Below, piece after piece: positions 40,160-51,458 of a DNA stretch of 64,000 bases (its first letter is position 1; each line of letters opens with the position of its first letter). Below the pieces are notes generated by a model that worked only from the letters and a program-made list of their open reading frames with translations, was not told where the DNA came from and did no database searches. The stretch spans positions 15,668,501-15,732,500 of the forward strand of contig NC_036447.1 of assembly GCF_002775205.1 (NCBI RefSeq), read 5' to 3'. A program made the position numbers and the translations under genes. The DNA is from Xiphophorus maculatus. Its lineage: Eukaryota > Chordata > Actinopteri > Cyprinodontiformes > Poeciliidae.

Positions 40160-40860
40160 AATGAAAATGTTCTTTTGGTCAAACTGTCTTTTTCTGAAAT
40201 TACTGCTCATCACTTTGAAAGAGGTTTGGTGTGATAGTGAACCTTGGGGCAGGATTGAAAGAGCTGCCTGAGGCCTTCAAAAAGAAAATTGTAGCAGCCG
40301 ATGAGTCTATTAGGGGTTTAACCAGGTCTCAACAGAACTTGAAAGCAGCCATTCAACAATATGGAAAATACAAGTGAAGGGAATTCAAAACTGCCAATGT
40401 GCTCAGGTCTGACTGTCCAGTCAACTTTACCCTAAAAGCAAACCAACAAGATGCCTAAAGAAGTCTCCAAAAACCTTAATATGTCATCATGGGTCCTACA
40501 ACAGCCTCTTGCTATTGTTCTTATAATAGTTGACTAGACAATCAGAAAGAGAATGAACATGTTTGGAAGGTGTGCAAGGAGAAAACTTTTCCTCTTTAAA
40601 AAGACAAAGCCCAGTTAGTCAATGAAAATGGACAGGCATCAGGACTTCCACACTAATGCTCTTTGGTCAGATTAATCTAAAATCTTACACAAAAAGAACA
40701 GAGGAAATGTTAGGCAGAACCTAAATACAGTATGTCATTCCAGAAAGCATATTTAGTTTATGACGTGTCATTGTTTGAGGATGCTTTGTTGCAGCTGCAC
40801 CACCAAAGACTGGATAAAACTAAGAAATGTAAAGCTCTTATAACAGACAAAACTAAGATC
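40160..40860 (+). mobile_element. Tc1-like transposase remnant (family D)
   Basis: The plus strand shows CCTAAAAGCAAACC, AAGAAGTCTCCAAAAACC, ATATGTCATCATGGGTCCTA, CAACAGCCTCTTGCTATTG, CAATCAGAAAGAGAATGAAC, GAAGGTGTGCAAGGAG and GATGCTTTGTTGCAGCTGC. These are in the order of a Tc1 transposase but differ from families A-C. No inverted ends were recognised. Confidence 0.6.
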
Positions 40861-42052
40861 TTTATACTTTTGAGATACTGTGATTTGAATTTTGTGAGCA
40901 TTTCCTAATAAGAATATTTCCTAATGAAAATAATAATAAAAATAGACCTTTTAGACAAATTTTACAGACATGTATTTCATATAAATTTTCATTCCTCCTC
41001 CTCTCTTTATCATAAAGGCATTCGGGGCAACAGCTGGGTGCAGATAGGTGCGATTTACTTTGGATGGATACTAAGTACTGAAAACATTCCTGTCTTCATT
41101 GAACAAACCGTTCACCAAGTTTGCAGCTCAAGGATCAAGCTTCAATATCCAATTTTCTTGCAACAATGCACTAACAGTTCAGCCAGTAAAAAGAAAAATC
41201 AAACTGACAAAAAAATATTTAAACCATTTAATATTTTGACAAAACAAATCCAATACTTCAGCATTGTTTTCCCTTGCCAGACAAACCACAATGTACACAA
41301 AATGTCTGCTATTAGAAACAGTCATTTTATAAACCTTGAGTCTTTTTAGAAAGTGTGAACAAACAAATATCAAAACTGACTGATATTTAAGACATTGAAT
41401 CAAAAGAGCAATACATGTGAGAAAATGGCACAGTTATATATCATAAGCCTGATTTTGCCAAGTAAAAGTACAACTCAAAATTCCAAAACACATGAATTAA
41501 CCAGCTGCCCAATGAAAACTGTCCTTGGATTTCATCAATTAGGGTTGCAATTTAACAAACACAGATGTCCGTCTTTGTTTCCGACAATCAAGTGGCACAT
41601 AGTGTGAATGCAGATCAGTGAAGATTTCACAAATGTAGTTATATTAAGACAGCGGAGTTGTACTTAAAAAAAAAATCTTTTGTAAACAGTGAAAAAACAA
41701 AAGACTGTTAATATCATAAAGGGTTCATCAGGTCCCAGAATACTGACCCTTCTGGTCTGGAAAATATTGGGATTCCCCAAAACAAACAGAGAAGTTTATG
41801 GACAGATGATGAGAAAATGTGATGACAGATGTAATTTCAGTTCTCATTTCTGGCATAAAGAGAATAAGATAAATGTTCAATTTAAATTCAGTACACCACT
41901 TAAATTCAAAGAGGTTAATGAATTCTATATGCTTCTATAATATTAGGGGTGTACTAACCTTCCAGCACCTTTTTCATTTTAGTTTTGCGTTTTTCCCAAT
42001 AAATATTATGGGGAGACCTGTTTTGTTTGCTTGATTAAGTGTTGTTCTTCCA
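40861..42052. other. Intergenic, no gene; AT-rich
   Basis: A 141-residue plus-strand frame (40924-41349) is AT-rich, low in structure and matches nothing known. The segment near 41805-41865 resembles 43625-43680, so a repeated unit may be present. Confidence 0.35.
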
Positions 42053-42948
42053 ACAGGTGACTCTTAAATTAGAATATCAAACTTTATTTTAGCAATCAAT
42101 TTCAAAAATAAAAACTCCAACTCAACAATTCAATAGCTACAGAGAGATTTTTTAAGAATAAATTTTTATCATTATGGCTTAAAAGTTTTTGAACCACGGA
42201 GGGAAAATGTTATTTTCTCATAAAATCTGAATGTTGAAAGAAAGGAAGAAAAGGCTTGAAACAGAAATTATATGCTATGGAAATGTTATGACTTGCACAA
42301 TTTTGAGGAAGGGTTTCGACCTGATAGCTGCTCAGCAGTCAGTTACTGACACTCTCCACAAGGAGGCTAAGCCACAAGAGGTCAATGCCAAAGAAGCTGG
42401 CTGTTCACAGAATGCTGTATTGAGGCATGTTCTTGGAAAGTTGAGTGGAAGGAAAAAGTGTGGTAGAAAATGTGCACAAGCAACACAGATGACTGCAGTC
42501 TTTAGCAAGAGTTCAGAAGAGATTCGCAATGCTGCAGGAGTTGGTGTTTCAAGAGTCCCCACCCAATAATGTCGACAATTTAAAGTCACTCTTAAAGCAA
42601 ACTGGGGTGTCTTCACACCTTAGGCTGGTCAACTCCTTGACAGCCCTCACTGATTAAATAGTTCCTGCAAGACGAGCTCCAACAAAATTTGAGAGTATAG
42701 ACTGTTCAGCATATAAACATACTTTTTGGTATGTTGACATATACAATTTTTTGGTAATAGTTTTATGTTCTCAGGGAAATTGAATTTGTGGGTTTTTGTC
42801 AGCTGTGACCCCAAATAACCAAAATTAACAACAAAAATTTTAAGTACATCACTCTGTAATAAATAATAAGAGTTTCACTTTTTGAATGGAATAACTGAAT
42901 TAAATTGCATTTATCAATAATATTCTAATTTGTGGGGCATCTGTATAT
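42053..42948 (+). mobile_element. Tc1-like transposon (family B), third copy, C-terminal half deleted
   Basis: The left end is ACAGGTGACTCTTAAATTAG then AATATCAAAC. The right end is GTTTCACTTTTTGAATGG, TTCTAATTTGTGGGGCATCT. A 112-residue open frame (42231-42569) retains the transposase DNA-binding region: DTLHKEAKPQEVNAKEAGCS, QNAVLRHVLGKLSGRKKCGR and EEIRNAAGVGVSRV. The DDE catalytic domain is absent. This is the best-preserved family B piece in the window. Confidence 0.75.
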
Positions 42949-43017
42949 CTGTCCTCATCTTCTGAAAATGAGAGTTTTAATATTAAAGGTTCAAAAGAGT
43001 CACAATATTAGAGGATT

Positions 43018-43110
43018 TACAGTAAAAAATATAAGTATCCATACCCCTTTTAAATTTAGGCTTAAAGAAATATTTTAATTTCACAAAATATTTCTTCTGG
43101 TGAGAAATAA
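43018..43110 (+). mobile_element. Possible Tc1-like left-end fragment
   Basis: TATAAGTATCCATACCCCTT near 43029 resembles the family A terminus. Nothing beyond about 90 bp is recognisable. Confidence 0.35.
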
Positions 43111-43340
43111 CGTTAGTGTTGCAGAATGGCCCTGGAGGTTGGGACTTGAATCCAATACAAAATACGCAGAGGGAGATAAAGATTAAAGTAATGGTAACGG
43201 CATGAAAGACCTGGAGATCATCACCAAAGAAAAGAGGAAATATGCAAAAAGCTGATCAGCAGTTTGAAGAAGACAAACCTATATTGGCATCCAATACCTA
43301 TCTTTGAAGAGGATATAAAAAAAGACTTTTTATTAAATGC

Positions 43341-43343
<3 letters not shown>

Positions 43344-43415
<72 letters not shown>
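43344..43415. repeat. Long (TA)n microsatellite
   Basis: Around 70 bp of uninterrupted TA repeats, about 340 bp beyond the MOGS stop codon. Open frames of alternating Ile-Tyr on both strands come from it. Confidence 0.97.
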
Positions 43416-43419
<4 letters not shown>

Positions 43420-43612
43420 GCATTTTATTTGAGAGTTGTCTGTCTAAATTAAAATCAGAACCACACATATTGTTGAGTGGAAAGTGTTCTAAATCAAAAT
43501 CTAAAAATAATTTTGGGCTATGCTGCATGTCCAATAAGGAAATCAGCAGCAAGAGCTACACCTAACACCTGTTTAAATGTTTTCCAGTGGTGGAAATATA
43601 TACATCTGTCAT

Positions 43613-43618
43613 TTTATT
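43613..43618 (-). terminator. mogs: Putative MOGS polyadenylation signal
   Basis: AATAAA on the minus strand lies about 135 bp after the MOGS stop codon and is the first canonical signal there. A further AATAAA is near 43426, past which lies an AT microsatellite. Confidence 0.45.
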
Positions 43619-43752
43619 AAAGGGTTCATATGAAAATGTGATAATGACAGAAGTAATTTCTCTTCTCGTTTCTGTCACCATAGTCAAGATTTTTACATCT
43701 CAACAGTCGATGCTGCCTGAATTAAAGCAACAAAGAGATGGATTAGAGGGCA

Positions 43753-45523
43753 TCAGTAATGCTCAGCCATCATTAATACTGTCAAGGATGACCAGCCAGT
43801 GAAGGGGTGGCTTCCTTGGCCCCTGCCAGTGCCATCATTGTACTGTTCCCAGATATACCCTGTTTCGACAAACTGCGCATAAACATTGTTTATAATATTA
43901 GTCCTGAGTTCCTTATAAAGATCAGCTGCCTTCTCTTGGTATGGCCCTTCTGTGTTACCATAGTGATAGAGAGCTCTGACTGCCAGGTAGTTGATGTTGA
44001 TCCAAACTGGTCCCCTCCAGTATGGGGGATCATGCTCCGTGTTTCTCTCCATATACAGTGGATCAGTCTTCGAGAGAGAGCGCAGGCCAAAGGGCGTCCA
44101 CAGCTTAGTGGGGTCTCTCATGTCTCGGAGGATGTGTTCCAGTTTTGGCGAGTCGGGCTGGAGGATTTGGAGTAAGAAGGGGAACAAGCTGACATAACCG
44201 AGAGCGTTGACGTACTGCAGCTTGGGGGCCCTGCGGACGGAGCGTACGAGACGAGCCACGGGAAACTGATGGCGGGGCTGTCCGGGCGGTACGTACACCT
44301 TCTCCCGCTGCAAGGAGACGTTTTGTGTGTGGTTGCCATAGTCACTGAAGGCACGGAGTTGCTCTGACCAGTGAAGGTCATTGAGCAGGTTGTTGTCTCT
44401 GAGCACATCGTGCAGGACTTTATAGTCCTGGTGGGGCTCGCCTAGAAGTTGAGCTATGCTGGCCATGATGCCTGAGGACAAGGCCATCCAGCAGTGCAAA
44501 TCCACATGCCGCTCGTCTGCGGAGGGATGAGAGGCCCTTGGGTAATCATCCAGTCCAGAGGTTAAAGTTTTAGGATTAAGGTACAGGTTAGTGTCCTTGT
44601 CTCGTCCACGCCAGCGGTATGAGTTGGGCTTTGGCCCCGTCTGTGTGGTGTTGTACCACTCAAACCAGGTCTTCAGCCTGGGGAACAGCCTTCGAAGGAA
44701 AGGCAGGGTTGGTCTAGTTGCTGCCTCATCTGACTTTGAAGAGAGCTGTTCAATTAGTTCCTGCAGAGCTAAGAAGAGGGTAGGTGGGTTCGCATTTTCG
44801 TTCCGCTGAACAATAAATTCAGCTGGGACTTTACTGCGAGCCTCGTCTCCAAGAATCTGCTCACGGGGGATCCAGCCTTCAATGTTCATTAGGTCAAACC
44901 AGTGGCCTATCACCTCTCTGGTCAGCTGAGGATCCCACTTACTCAGCAGCAGCTGGTGAAATCCCTCATCCCAGAGGAAGCCTCTGGGGAAGAAAGAGCG
45001 TGACGGTACAGCAGTGAATAAAGCACCTCCGGGGTACAGGAGAGGGTATTCATTGTAGACTGACTGCACCACTGACTCTCCATAAAAATATCCCATTCCA
45101 CCCAACATGTTGCTGAGCGCTGCTTTGGCAAATTTGATATGCGTCTGACTAAAACCTTTACTCTCTAGTCCAAATATTTTCTCAAACTTCGAATTAAACT
45201 CAGCTTTCCTCCTTTCCAGCTCCTGAGTCATGATAGAACCGACGAGCTGGTTGGGGCGATTGTAGAAACTTCCAGACTCAAACAGAACTTCAATCTGGAA
45301 AGGCGTCTGAACGGTCACCTGGTGGACCACAAAGTCGCTTTCTTTCCGTGGGTCAGCAGCTTTCTGCTGGTTCTGGTGATGGGGCGGCTTGTAGGTGTCC
45401 ACACCTATGTAATGCCTCTTCTCACCAGATGGAGGGCTGAAGACAAACCTGCGGTTCAGACTGAGCTTCACAATGTCAGTCAGCTTCTCTAAACCAGGAG
45501 ACAAGGTTTGAAGATAGTTGTAA
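43753..45523 (-). CDS. mogs: MOGS coding exon 4 (catalytic domain)
   Basis: The acceptor CTTTTTTAG precedes 45523, and the AG|T junction makes Ser256 followed by YNYLQTLSPGL. This exon carries about 590 residues with the (alpha/alpha)6-barrel motifs listed in the gene entry. The stop is at 43755-43753. The open frame upstream of 45523 (to a Met at 45579) is intron read-through. Confidence 0.95.
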
Positions 45524-48161
45524 CTAAAAAAGATGAAAGAAAAAGGAAAAATAGACTTAATTGCTTCCAATCTATTCATGATAACTGACTGATGGAGTCA
45601 TGGCAGAAGAAAAAAACAACCACCCCCTTTAAATCTAGAATTTTATACAATTTCTTAACTTCTACAGTGTACAAGTATGTACACTCTTTTTAGAGTGTAC
45701 ATACTTTCTTATAAACTTTTCCATTTGAGTTTTTTCTTGGCATGTGGAGACGGTGTAATGTGGTATGTAAATATGAGACTACATTTAACTCCTTGCTAAT
45801 TCAAACTGCTTTTGGTCTAGTGATTAATATACTAAGGATAATATCGGAAGCACTTTGCTGCCACCTCTTGATCAGAATGTGAACAGCATCTGGTTAACAT
45901 TTTTTTTTTTTTGCATTAACACCATTTTTGAATAATTTATCATCTAACTTTTGTGGAAGCATAAAGCTGCCACCCAGACAAAAGATAAACTGATTTATTT
46001 CACATGAAAACTTTATTGTACTAATAATATACTTTTTATGTTTGTACGATATATCAAATTACAATTTACTTTTTATACTTGAATATATCATGTCATTACA
46101 ATATACATATTTTCCACATAAAAAAGTTTGTTATAACTATGTTACAGCAAAAACTTATGTATTGTATATTAAAATCAGAGCAGATACATAACCTGATTAG
46201 CACAAAGCTTAAATAATTTCTGGTATGTATTTTTTCCTATTTAAAGTTGATATCATTTGGAAATATCACATGTGTACACTGTCATCATAAAGTAAAATGC
46301 CAGTTTTATCCTCCAGTGCCACCTAGTGTTTTTCCAAGTCCTGTTTTCCTTTCTACCAAGTTAGACGCTCCCCCCATCTAAAAAAAAAAAACTTACCTTC
46401 ATCTGAAGAATTTTTTTTTAATTAATGGCTTTCCATTTTCTTATATTTAGATTTTATTTCTGTATTTTTCTCTTAATCTTCTCTTATTTATGTTTAGAAA
46501 AGGCTGTTGTATATGAACAGTTTGTTACATTGTGCCTTAACATCTATAATTAAGATGTTAAGGCATCTTAAACTTGTGAGTTTCAAGAATAGAAAGATAT
46601 TCCTTAAACTCACAAACATCTGCCCTTAGAGTCATATTTAGGTTGATATTTCCTATTATAGTATTATCCAGAAGTAGCAGTTACTTATTGCTTGTACATT
46701 AAAGCAACATTTGTGACTGGCCTGATTTTGTGTATTTACCTGGCATATTTTGTGCTGGATAATTCCCCAGTGACAGGCTTCCTAAAAGTGATCTTAAAGT
46801 TTCCCAGTTCCTCTGAAAAACCAGTGATGGAAGCAAGGCGATTCTTCTCCTCCATGTGAGTCTGCAGCGAGCCCTGCGTGTCTGCTGCGGCGTAAAACAT
46901 CAGGGATATAACCGGAGGCTGGGGAGCTGAGCTCTGCAGGGTAACGACAAGACAAAATAAATATCCTGCATTTCTCAAAAATAACTGTAAAATGGCCATC
47001 TCAAATCACTCAAAACATCATTCTGACTTTGAAAGGACATATTCGCAGAACATCACAACAAACTCCGTTAACACTCACATGCTGTTTGGCTGTGATCCTC
47101 CAGGTCCAGTCTCCTCCATGATCCCCACCAATCCGCTTAACAAACTCAGTGGTTAGGGTGAAGTCGTTATCTCGCATTTCCTGGACGCCGAAAGTCAATC
47201 CGTCGTGCATGAGCCAGCTGTAGCCTTGCAAACGATCGCCCTGCTCACAAGTATGCCTCAGGTTCATGTCCGAGTTGGAAAACTGCCGCATCCACATCAT
47301 CCCTGTGCAAAAATGGAGCAACATAAAAGATAACATAATAAAAAGGGAAATTAATTAGCATCTCAGCAATAAGGCTACATTGTTACAGAGGAAAAATTAT
47401 GTTCTTGTCAACAGTTTCAAAAAAACAAGCATCTTCTTACAGAACATGTAATTTAAGCATAAAGTTATATCAGCCTGTCTGGGAACTGTGGATGCAAGCT
47501 CACCAAATAGCTCAGTCTGAGACCTCTAGTAGGTCGACTCAAATTCATTTACACATTTTAATAAAGAAACTTAAGCATCTTAAATTTATTATTTTTTAAA
47601 TTGCTAACTGACACAAATGTCTGATTTTGTATGAGTTCTGATGCACAAGACATAGTTCAGTATATAGAATAAATAATATTAATAAAACTATCTTAGCCAC
47701 CAGTCAGAAATAATGTCCCACAATCTGGTATTTTACACCCAAATTCGATGAGTTCTGGTGAAAATTTTCACAATTTGTAATGAGTTTGTAAGCTGCGTTT
47801 GTGACCACCTACCTGTCACAACAGACCTGGGGCTTCTTGTTTTCATGCCGAAGTAGACCTGAGGCCTGTATGAGCCCCAGAACCTCTCTGAGGAAACCTT
47901 TGCAGTGGTGCTATTGGCATCAAGAACGCGAGATGATGGATGCAGAGTCACTACACGCTTCGACAGACTGGATCGCATGTAGACGGCATAGAAGAACCAC
48001 ATGAGGCTGAATATGCAGAGCCCAATGGAGATATTGATGAACAATTTTCCAATGTCTGTTTTCTTTTTTTTCTCTTTGCGATTAAGTGCAGAGGGCCTCT
48101 CGTCTCTCCTTGAGTAGGGAGAAGCATCACCTGTCACCACCCTCTTCCTCTGCCTGCCCAT
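43753..48161 (-). CDS. mogs: Mannosyl-oligosaccharide glucosidase (ER glucosidase I), complete, 4 exons
   Basis: The coding exons are 48161-47813, 47302-47079, 46933-46740 and 45523-43753. All have GT-AG boundaries and matching phases (1, 0, 2), giving 845 aa; the human protein is about 837. This GH63 enzyme removes the outermost glucose from Glc3Man9GlcNAc2 on new glycoproteins in the ER lumen. It is a type II membrane protein. A basic cytosolic tail (GRQRKR) comes first, then a membrane segment at about residues 40-62, then the luminal domain. GH63 landmarks are YFGMKTRSP, RHTCEQGD, HGGDW, RGFLWDEGFHQ (436-446), GREQ-like PREQILGDEAR, SGLDDYPRASHPS (from 578), EHDPPYWRGPVW (752-763) and WEQYND near the end. 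The conserved acidic residues of GLDD and WEQ are the likely catalytic pair, by family analogy. GNHT at 652-655 is a sequon matching the glycosylation site of mammalian MOGS. No breaks were seen. Confidence 0.97.
45673..45706. repeat. Inverted repeat, 15-bp perfect arms, 4-nt loop
   Basis: AAGTATGTACACTCT, then TTTT, then AGAGTGTACATACTT, lying in MOGS intron 3. Confidence 0.95.
46533..46565. repeat. Inverted repeat, 13-bp perfect arms, 7-nt loop
   Basis: TGCCTTAACATCT, then ATAATTA, then AGATGTTAAGGCA, also in MOGS intron 3, about 850 bp from the previous one. Confidence 0.95.
46740..46933 (-). CDS. mogs: MOGS coding exon 3
   Basis: The acceptor CCTGCAG lies directly before 46933. The exon encodes SSAPQPPVISLMFYAAAD to SSTKYA and matches the beta-rich N-domain of MOGS. 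The donor is GTAAAT after CAG, in phase 2. Confidence 0.92.
47079..47302 (-). CDS. mogs: MOGS coding exon 2
   Basis: The acceptor TTGCACAG precedes 47302 and completes a Gly codon. The exon encodes MMWMRQFSNSD through RHTCEQGDRL, the TTEFVKR strand and HGGDWTWRI, all typical of the N-terminal part of GH63 glucosidase I. The donor GTGAGT begins at 47078. Confidence 0.93.
47813..48161 (-). CDS. mogs: MOGS coding exon 1 (cytosolic tail, membrane anchor, start of luminal domain)
   Basis: The start is the ATG at 48161-48159 (MGRQRKR). The frame is open for 13 more codons to another ATG at 48200, but an acceptor (TTCTCTTCAG) ends at 48171, so those codons are most likely intron and MGRQ is the first Met in mature mRNA. 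The basic tail is followed by a hydrophobic span and then SERFWGSYRPQVYFGMKTRSP. The donor is GTAGGT at 47812. Confidence 0.9.
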
Positions 48162-48170
48162 CCTGCCCTT

Positions 48171-49994
48171 CTGAAGAGAACATAGAGGAAAAACATGCAT
48201 TTTTCTGAAACAGTGTAGATTGTATGTGGAACAGAAACAAAGTCACTGATAAGATACCATTTATACAAGAGACATTTCAATTATTATTTCTCCATAAATT
48301 GTGCAGACATTATTGTTTAAGCAGGGGCTCGAGGGAAATGTAGAAGCGTTCTTTCAATGCACAGCAACAGGTGGTGGAGGGGCACCTCTGTTATTCTAAG
48401 TTACATACAATGTGGGAAAACTCAATAATACGCTGTTTGTATATACATTTTTTTTATTATTCAGGCACAATTAAACTGTCATATAAAGATGTGTCATATA
48501 AACAATTACACAATGGATTATGCCATGTGTTGTTCTGCACTTAATCCTATTTTGTTTCGTATTTTAGGACAAGACGACATACTTAATATTTACTAAAATT
48601 TTAAAACGTGTTTATATAAAGTCAAATTTTAAGTATCTATGAGGACAAAAAGTAAGCAGAAAAAATTTAGTCCAGCAAATCTGGATGTTAATTTTAATTA
48701 CTTTGGCTAGGCATTTCTACATAACTGGGACCACACGGTTTTCGTATTTAACTAAAACAAATAAAAATATCCATAGATACAATCCTGCTATTGTGTGTTT
48801 CTTCCCTGTGGGAGCCTTATATAGCTCCCTAGCTAATGTTAAGCTAAAAAGGTGCATAATGCCCCCAAATACGCACAGTCATCATAAACCTGGTTATAAA
48901 TTAAACTGAGTTTATATGCAAGGTGTTCACGTTTGTTAAATACACTTGTGTGACAGATTCAGCGGGTAACCCGACGGAGTATTTCCGTTCATGCTTCACG
49001 CTGCTGCGCTAAAAGCTAACGCAAGTTTTGACAACTACAGCCAGCTGACGTAAAAATATATCTTCACTTAACCTGGGTTTTGATAAACGCGGCTCTGTTT
49101 TGCGGTTCTAGCTTAATGTTCATTGACAAAGTGGATGACTGACCTGTGGAAACACGCAAGATTCTCAGCTGCTCATGATCCTTCGCTGGCTAAGCCTGCT
49201 AGCCACTTCCTAGTTCACTGCTGGCTTCCACTGACGTGTACGTACTCCAGTGATGCGTTGGCTCATCCACACCTGCTATGGCCTTCAAATATGAGAAAGA
49301 CGCTGTTTTAAAATGTACTGCATGGTCATTATTATTAATAAAAAAATTATAAAAGCAGGAACAAAAACAAGGAACATTAGAGCCCATGTTTGTCCTCTGA
49401 AATTGGATTTTTAAGGACATTACCATGAAGCCTCTCCGTGTTACTAACGGAGTTAAGAGACAAAAAGTGCACCATGGATTTTATTTTTGAAACCGCTGTT
49501 GCATATTTCAAATTTTATTCCACAAACAATTAACATATACGTTTTCACTAAAACTTTTCTTTTGTTAAAACGCATAACTTCTTAATTTTCTGAAATGTTT
49601 CTTTTGTACGCAGTTTTCAGTGTCCATCAAGACGCCCAATTTCAAAACATTTTCTATACTTATTTTAGTCAGAAATTATTATTCTGAACTCAAGCTAAGA
49701 GCTCAAAGAGACCCGAGCAATGGCTTATTCAGTTCTTTGAAAGCTTTCATATTTTGTCAAACTCAAATTTCAATGTATCTTATTGAGAATATATGTAATA
49801 GGCCATCTTCTGTCATATCTTTACTGTCTTCTAGATGGCTGGTAACAAACAAAACTTCTCATGTTTGTCTTCTTGTTGATCTTCCATGAACTATGCATGG
49901 ACGTCACAACAGCGATTTACCATTTTTGCAACTCCTCCAGAGCCAGCCTTTTCAGGATCATGACCTAGGTGTGGGCCATCTTCTTTCCATTTTC
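48171..49994. other. MOGS upstream sequence: probable first intron and promoter, no other gene
   Basis: 48171-49143 would be the first intron if the non-coding exon proposed at 49144 is right. 48950-49260 is GC-richer than its flanks. 49260-49994 is AT-rich with no recognised feature. Confidence 0.4.
49144..49260 (-). promoter_or_regulatory. mogs: Candidate MOGS non-coding first exon and promoter
   Basis: The splice acceptor just before the MOGS start codon (at 48171) implies an upstream 5' UTR exon. The best donor is CACAG|GTCAGT at 49144/49143 on the minus strand. TGACGTGT (49232-49239, + strand) resembles the core of the unfolded-protein-response element bound by XBP1/ATF6, and TGACGTAA (49046-49053) resembles an ATF/CREB site. 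Both are short motifs. Exon extent and promoter are inferred. Confidence 0.35.
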
Positions 49995-50224
49995 AGATGC
50001 CGGGGGTCTAACTCCAGTCCTCGAGGGTTGCAGTCCTGCAACTTTTAGATGTGCCTCTGCTGCACCACAACTGAATAGAATAATTAGGTCATTAGCAAGG
50101 CTGGGAGAACTGATCTACACAAGGAGGAGGTAATTAAGCCATTTCATTCCAGTGTTTTGTACCTGTGGCACATCTAAAAACTGTAGGTCTGCAGCCCTCG
50201 AGAACTGGAGTTTGAGACCCCTGG
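49995..50224. mobile_element. hAT-like MITE, about 230 bp
   Basis: GGGGGTCTAACTCCAGTCCT CGAGGG at the left and CCCTCGAGAACTGGAGTTTG AGACCCC at the right are inverted ends. AACTTTTAGATGTGCC and GGCACATCTAAAAACTG extend the pairing. It lies between the MOGS promoter side and the PDCD4 3' end. Confidence 0.75.
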
Positions 50225-50400
50225 TTTAAACAGAGTAAATTTTAAAGCCTAAACTACTCCCCTGTGTTATCCTTTAGCTATCTGAAACTTTCCATCAGCT
50301 TGTTTAAGTCAGAACTACCCTGTAAAATCTTGAAACTTGCTCTTGTTCACTGTAACGGTCATGAAACGAGAAGGAAAAGAAACACCAATTTGTTGCATTT

Positions 50401-51406
50401 TTTATTGAATGAAAGATTTCAACTCAAACATTGAGAACAACTTTGGTCAACATGTAAAACTGTTTGACAGAGGGTAGAAAAGTCTCACTGACAAACTGTA
50501 TTTGAAGGTATGAAGGAGCCGGAATGAGGTATTAAACCAATCCCAGCTTAGTTTGACAACATTTTCCTACCCTCTTTAATCTGCTTCTTCAGATTCATCT
50601 GCTGACCACAGCAGTTGTCTACATTACTTAATTGCAAGCAAGTCTTTATTCCTCTAAATAACAAATACTTGCTTTATTTTATTTTTTTACATAACTATCA
50701 GAACACATGTGAACCCAAATAATGTTTATTTCATTTTCAGAACTGATTATTCATTTTTGCCTATTCAAATGCAGTTTTCAAATAAACAGTGACCAAACAC
50801 ATCTTAATGCAACGGATGCTTTACAAAGTAAACACATGGTCTATGTGACCAAGATGGAAACAAAAAAGGCTCCGATTTTTTTTAAAAGAACTGAGAGAAA
50901 CAAGAATAAGAATGTACAGAGAACAATTTCTTTGAAATTATTTCAGATAGTCTGTGGCAGAGGATAAGCAGGTTTAGATCTTTGCCGCTGAGCTCCCTGA
51001 CCGTACAGTATGACCTGCCCCCTCATTATTAGTGCCTGTGTGAAAAACACATGGCAAAAAGGTAGAACAAACATAAAAAGATTTACCCCTGCCACAACTC
51101 AGGCCTAACCACCTGTTTCCCCACAGCGTTAGCTTGAATTATTCCTAACAGGTACAAAGACCGAGCAAGGAGGGTCGCAACAACCCCAGAGATACAGAAT
51201 ATTCTTCAAAAACTGTAATTAACGACATGAAGGGAGCCCAGCGCCCAGGCAGCTCCTCTGTTTGATGTGAATGCTGGTTTGTAAAATAACAACAGGAGAG
51301 GAACGTTCCAGGTTGGGATTCACATGGAGGCAGAAACAGAGGCTGAAGAGCGGTAGACACCCTCCCTTCATCTTCGTCCTCCTCTTCCTGCTTTTCCACA
51401 TGTCGA
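50401..51406 (-). other. pdcd4: Probable PDCD4 3' UTR and polyadenylation signal
   Basis: This is about 1 kb after the PDCD4 stop with no other gene. AATAAA signals on the minus strand are at 50673-50678, 50645-50650 and 50401-50406. The last is taken as the distal end, but any could be used. I did not see the miR-21 seed match (ATAAGC) that is known in mammalian PDCD4 3' UTRs. Confidence 0.4.
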
Positions 51407-51458
51407 TTAGTTCTTGATCAATCCCCCGTCTCCTTCGCTTACAAAGCGCTTCCGCCCT
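51407..51458 (-). CDS. pdcd4: PDCD4 last coding exon (C-terminal tail)
   Basis: This short exon encodes GRKRFVSEGDGGLIKN and the stop (51409-51407). Its acceptor TTCACCAG completes an Arg codon. The basic KR and the serine of FVSEGD match the human Akt/S6K-type site. The tail differs from human after GG and is three residues shorter. Confidence 0.9.

Noticed and set aside
40924..41349. 141-codon plus-strand frame
   Set aside because: AT-rich composition with Ile, Lys and Asn runs and no known motif, next to transposon debris. Likely chance.
43298..43552. Ile-Tyr repeat peptides on both strands
   Set aside because: Product of reading the (TA)n microsatellite.
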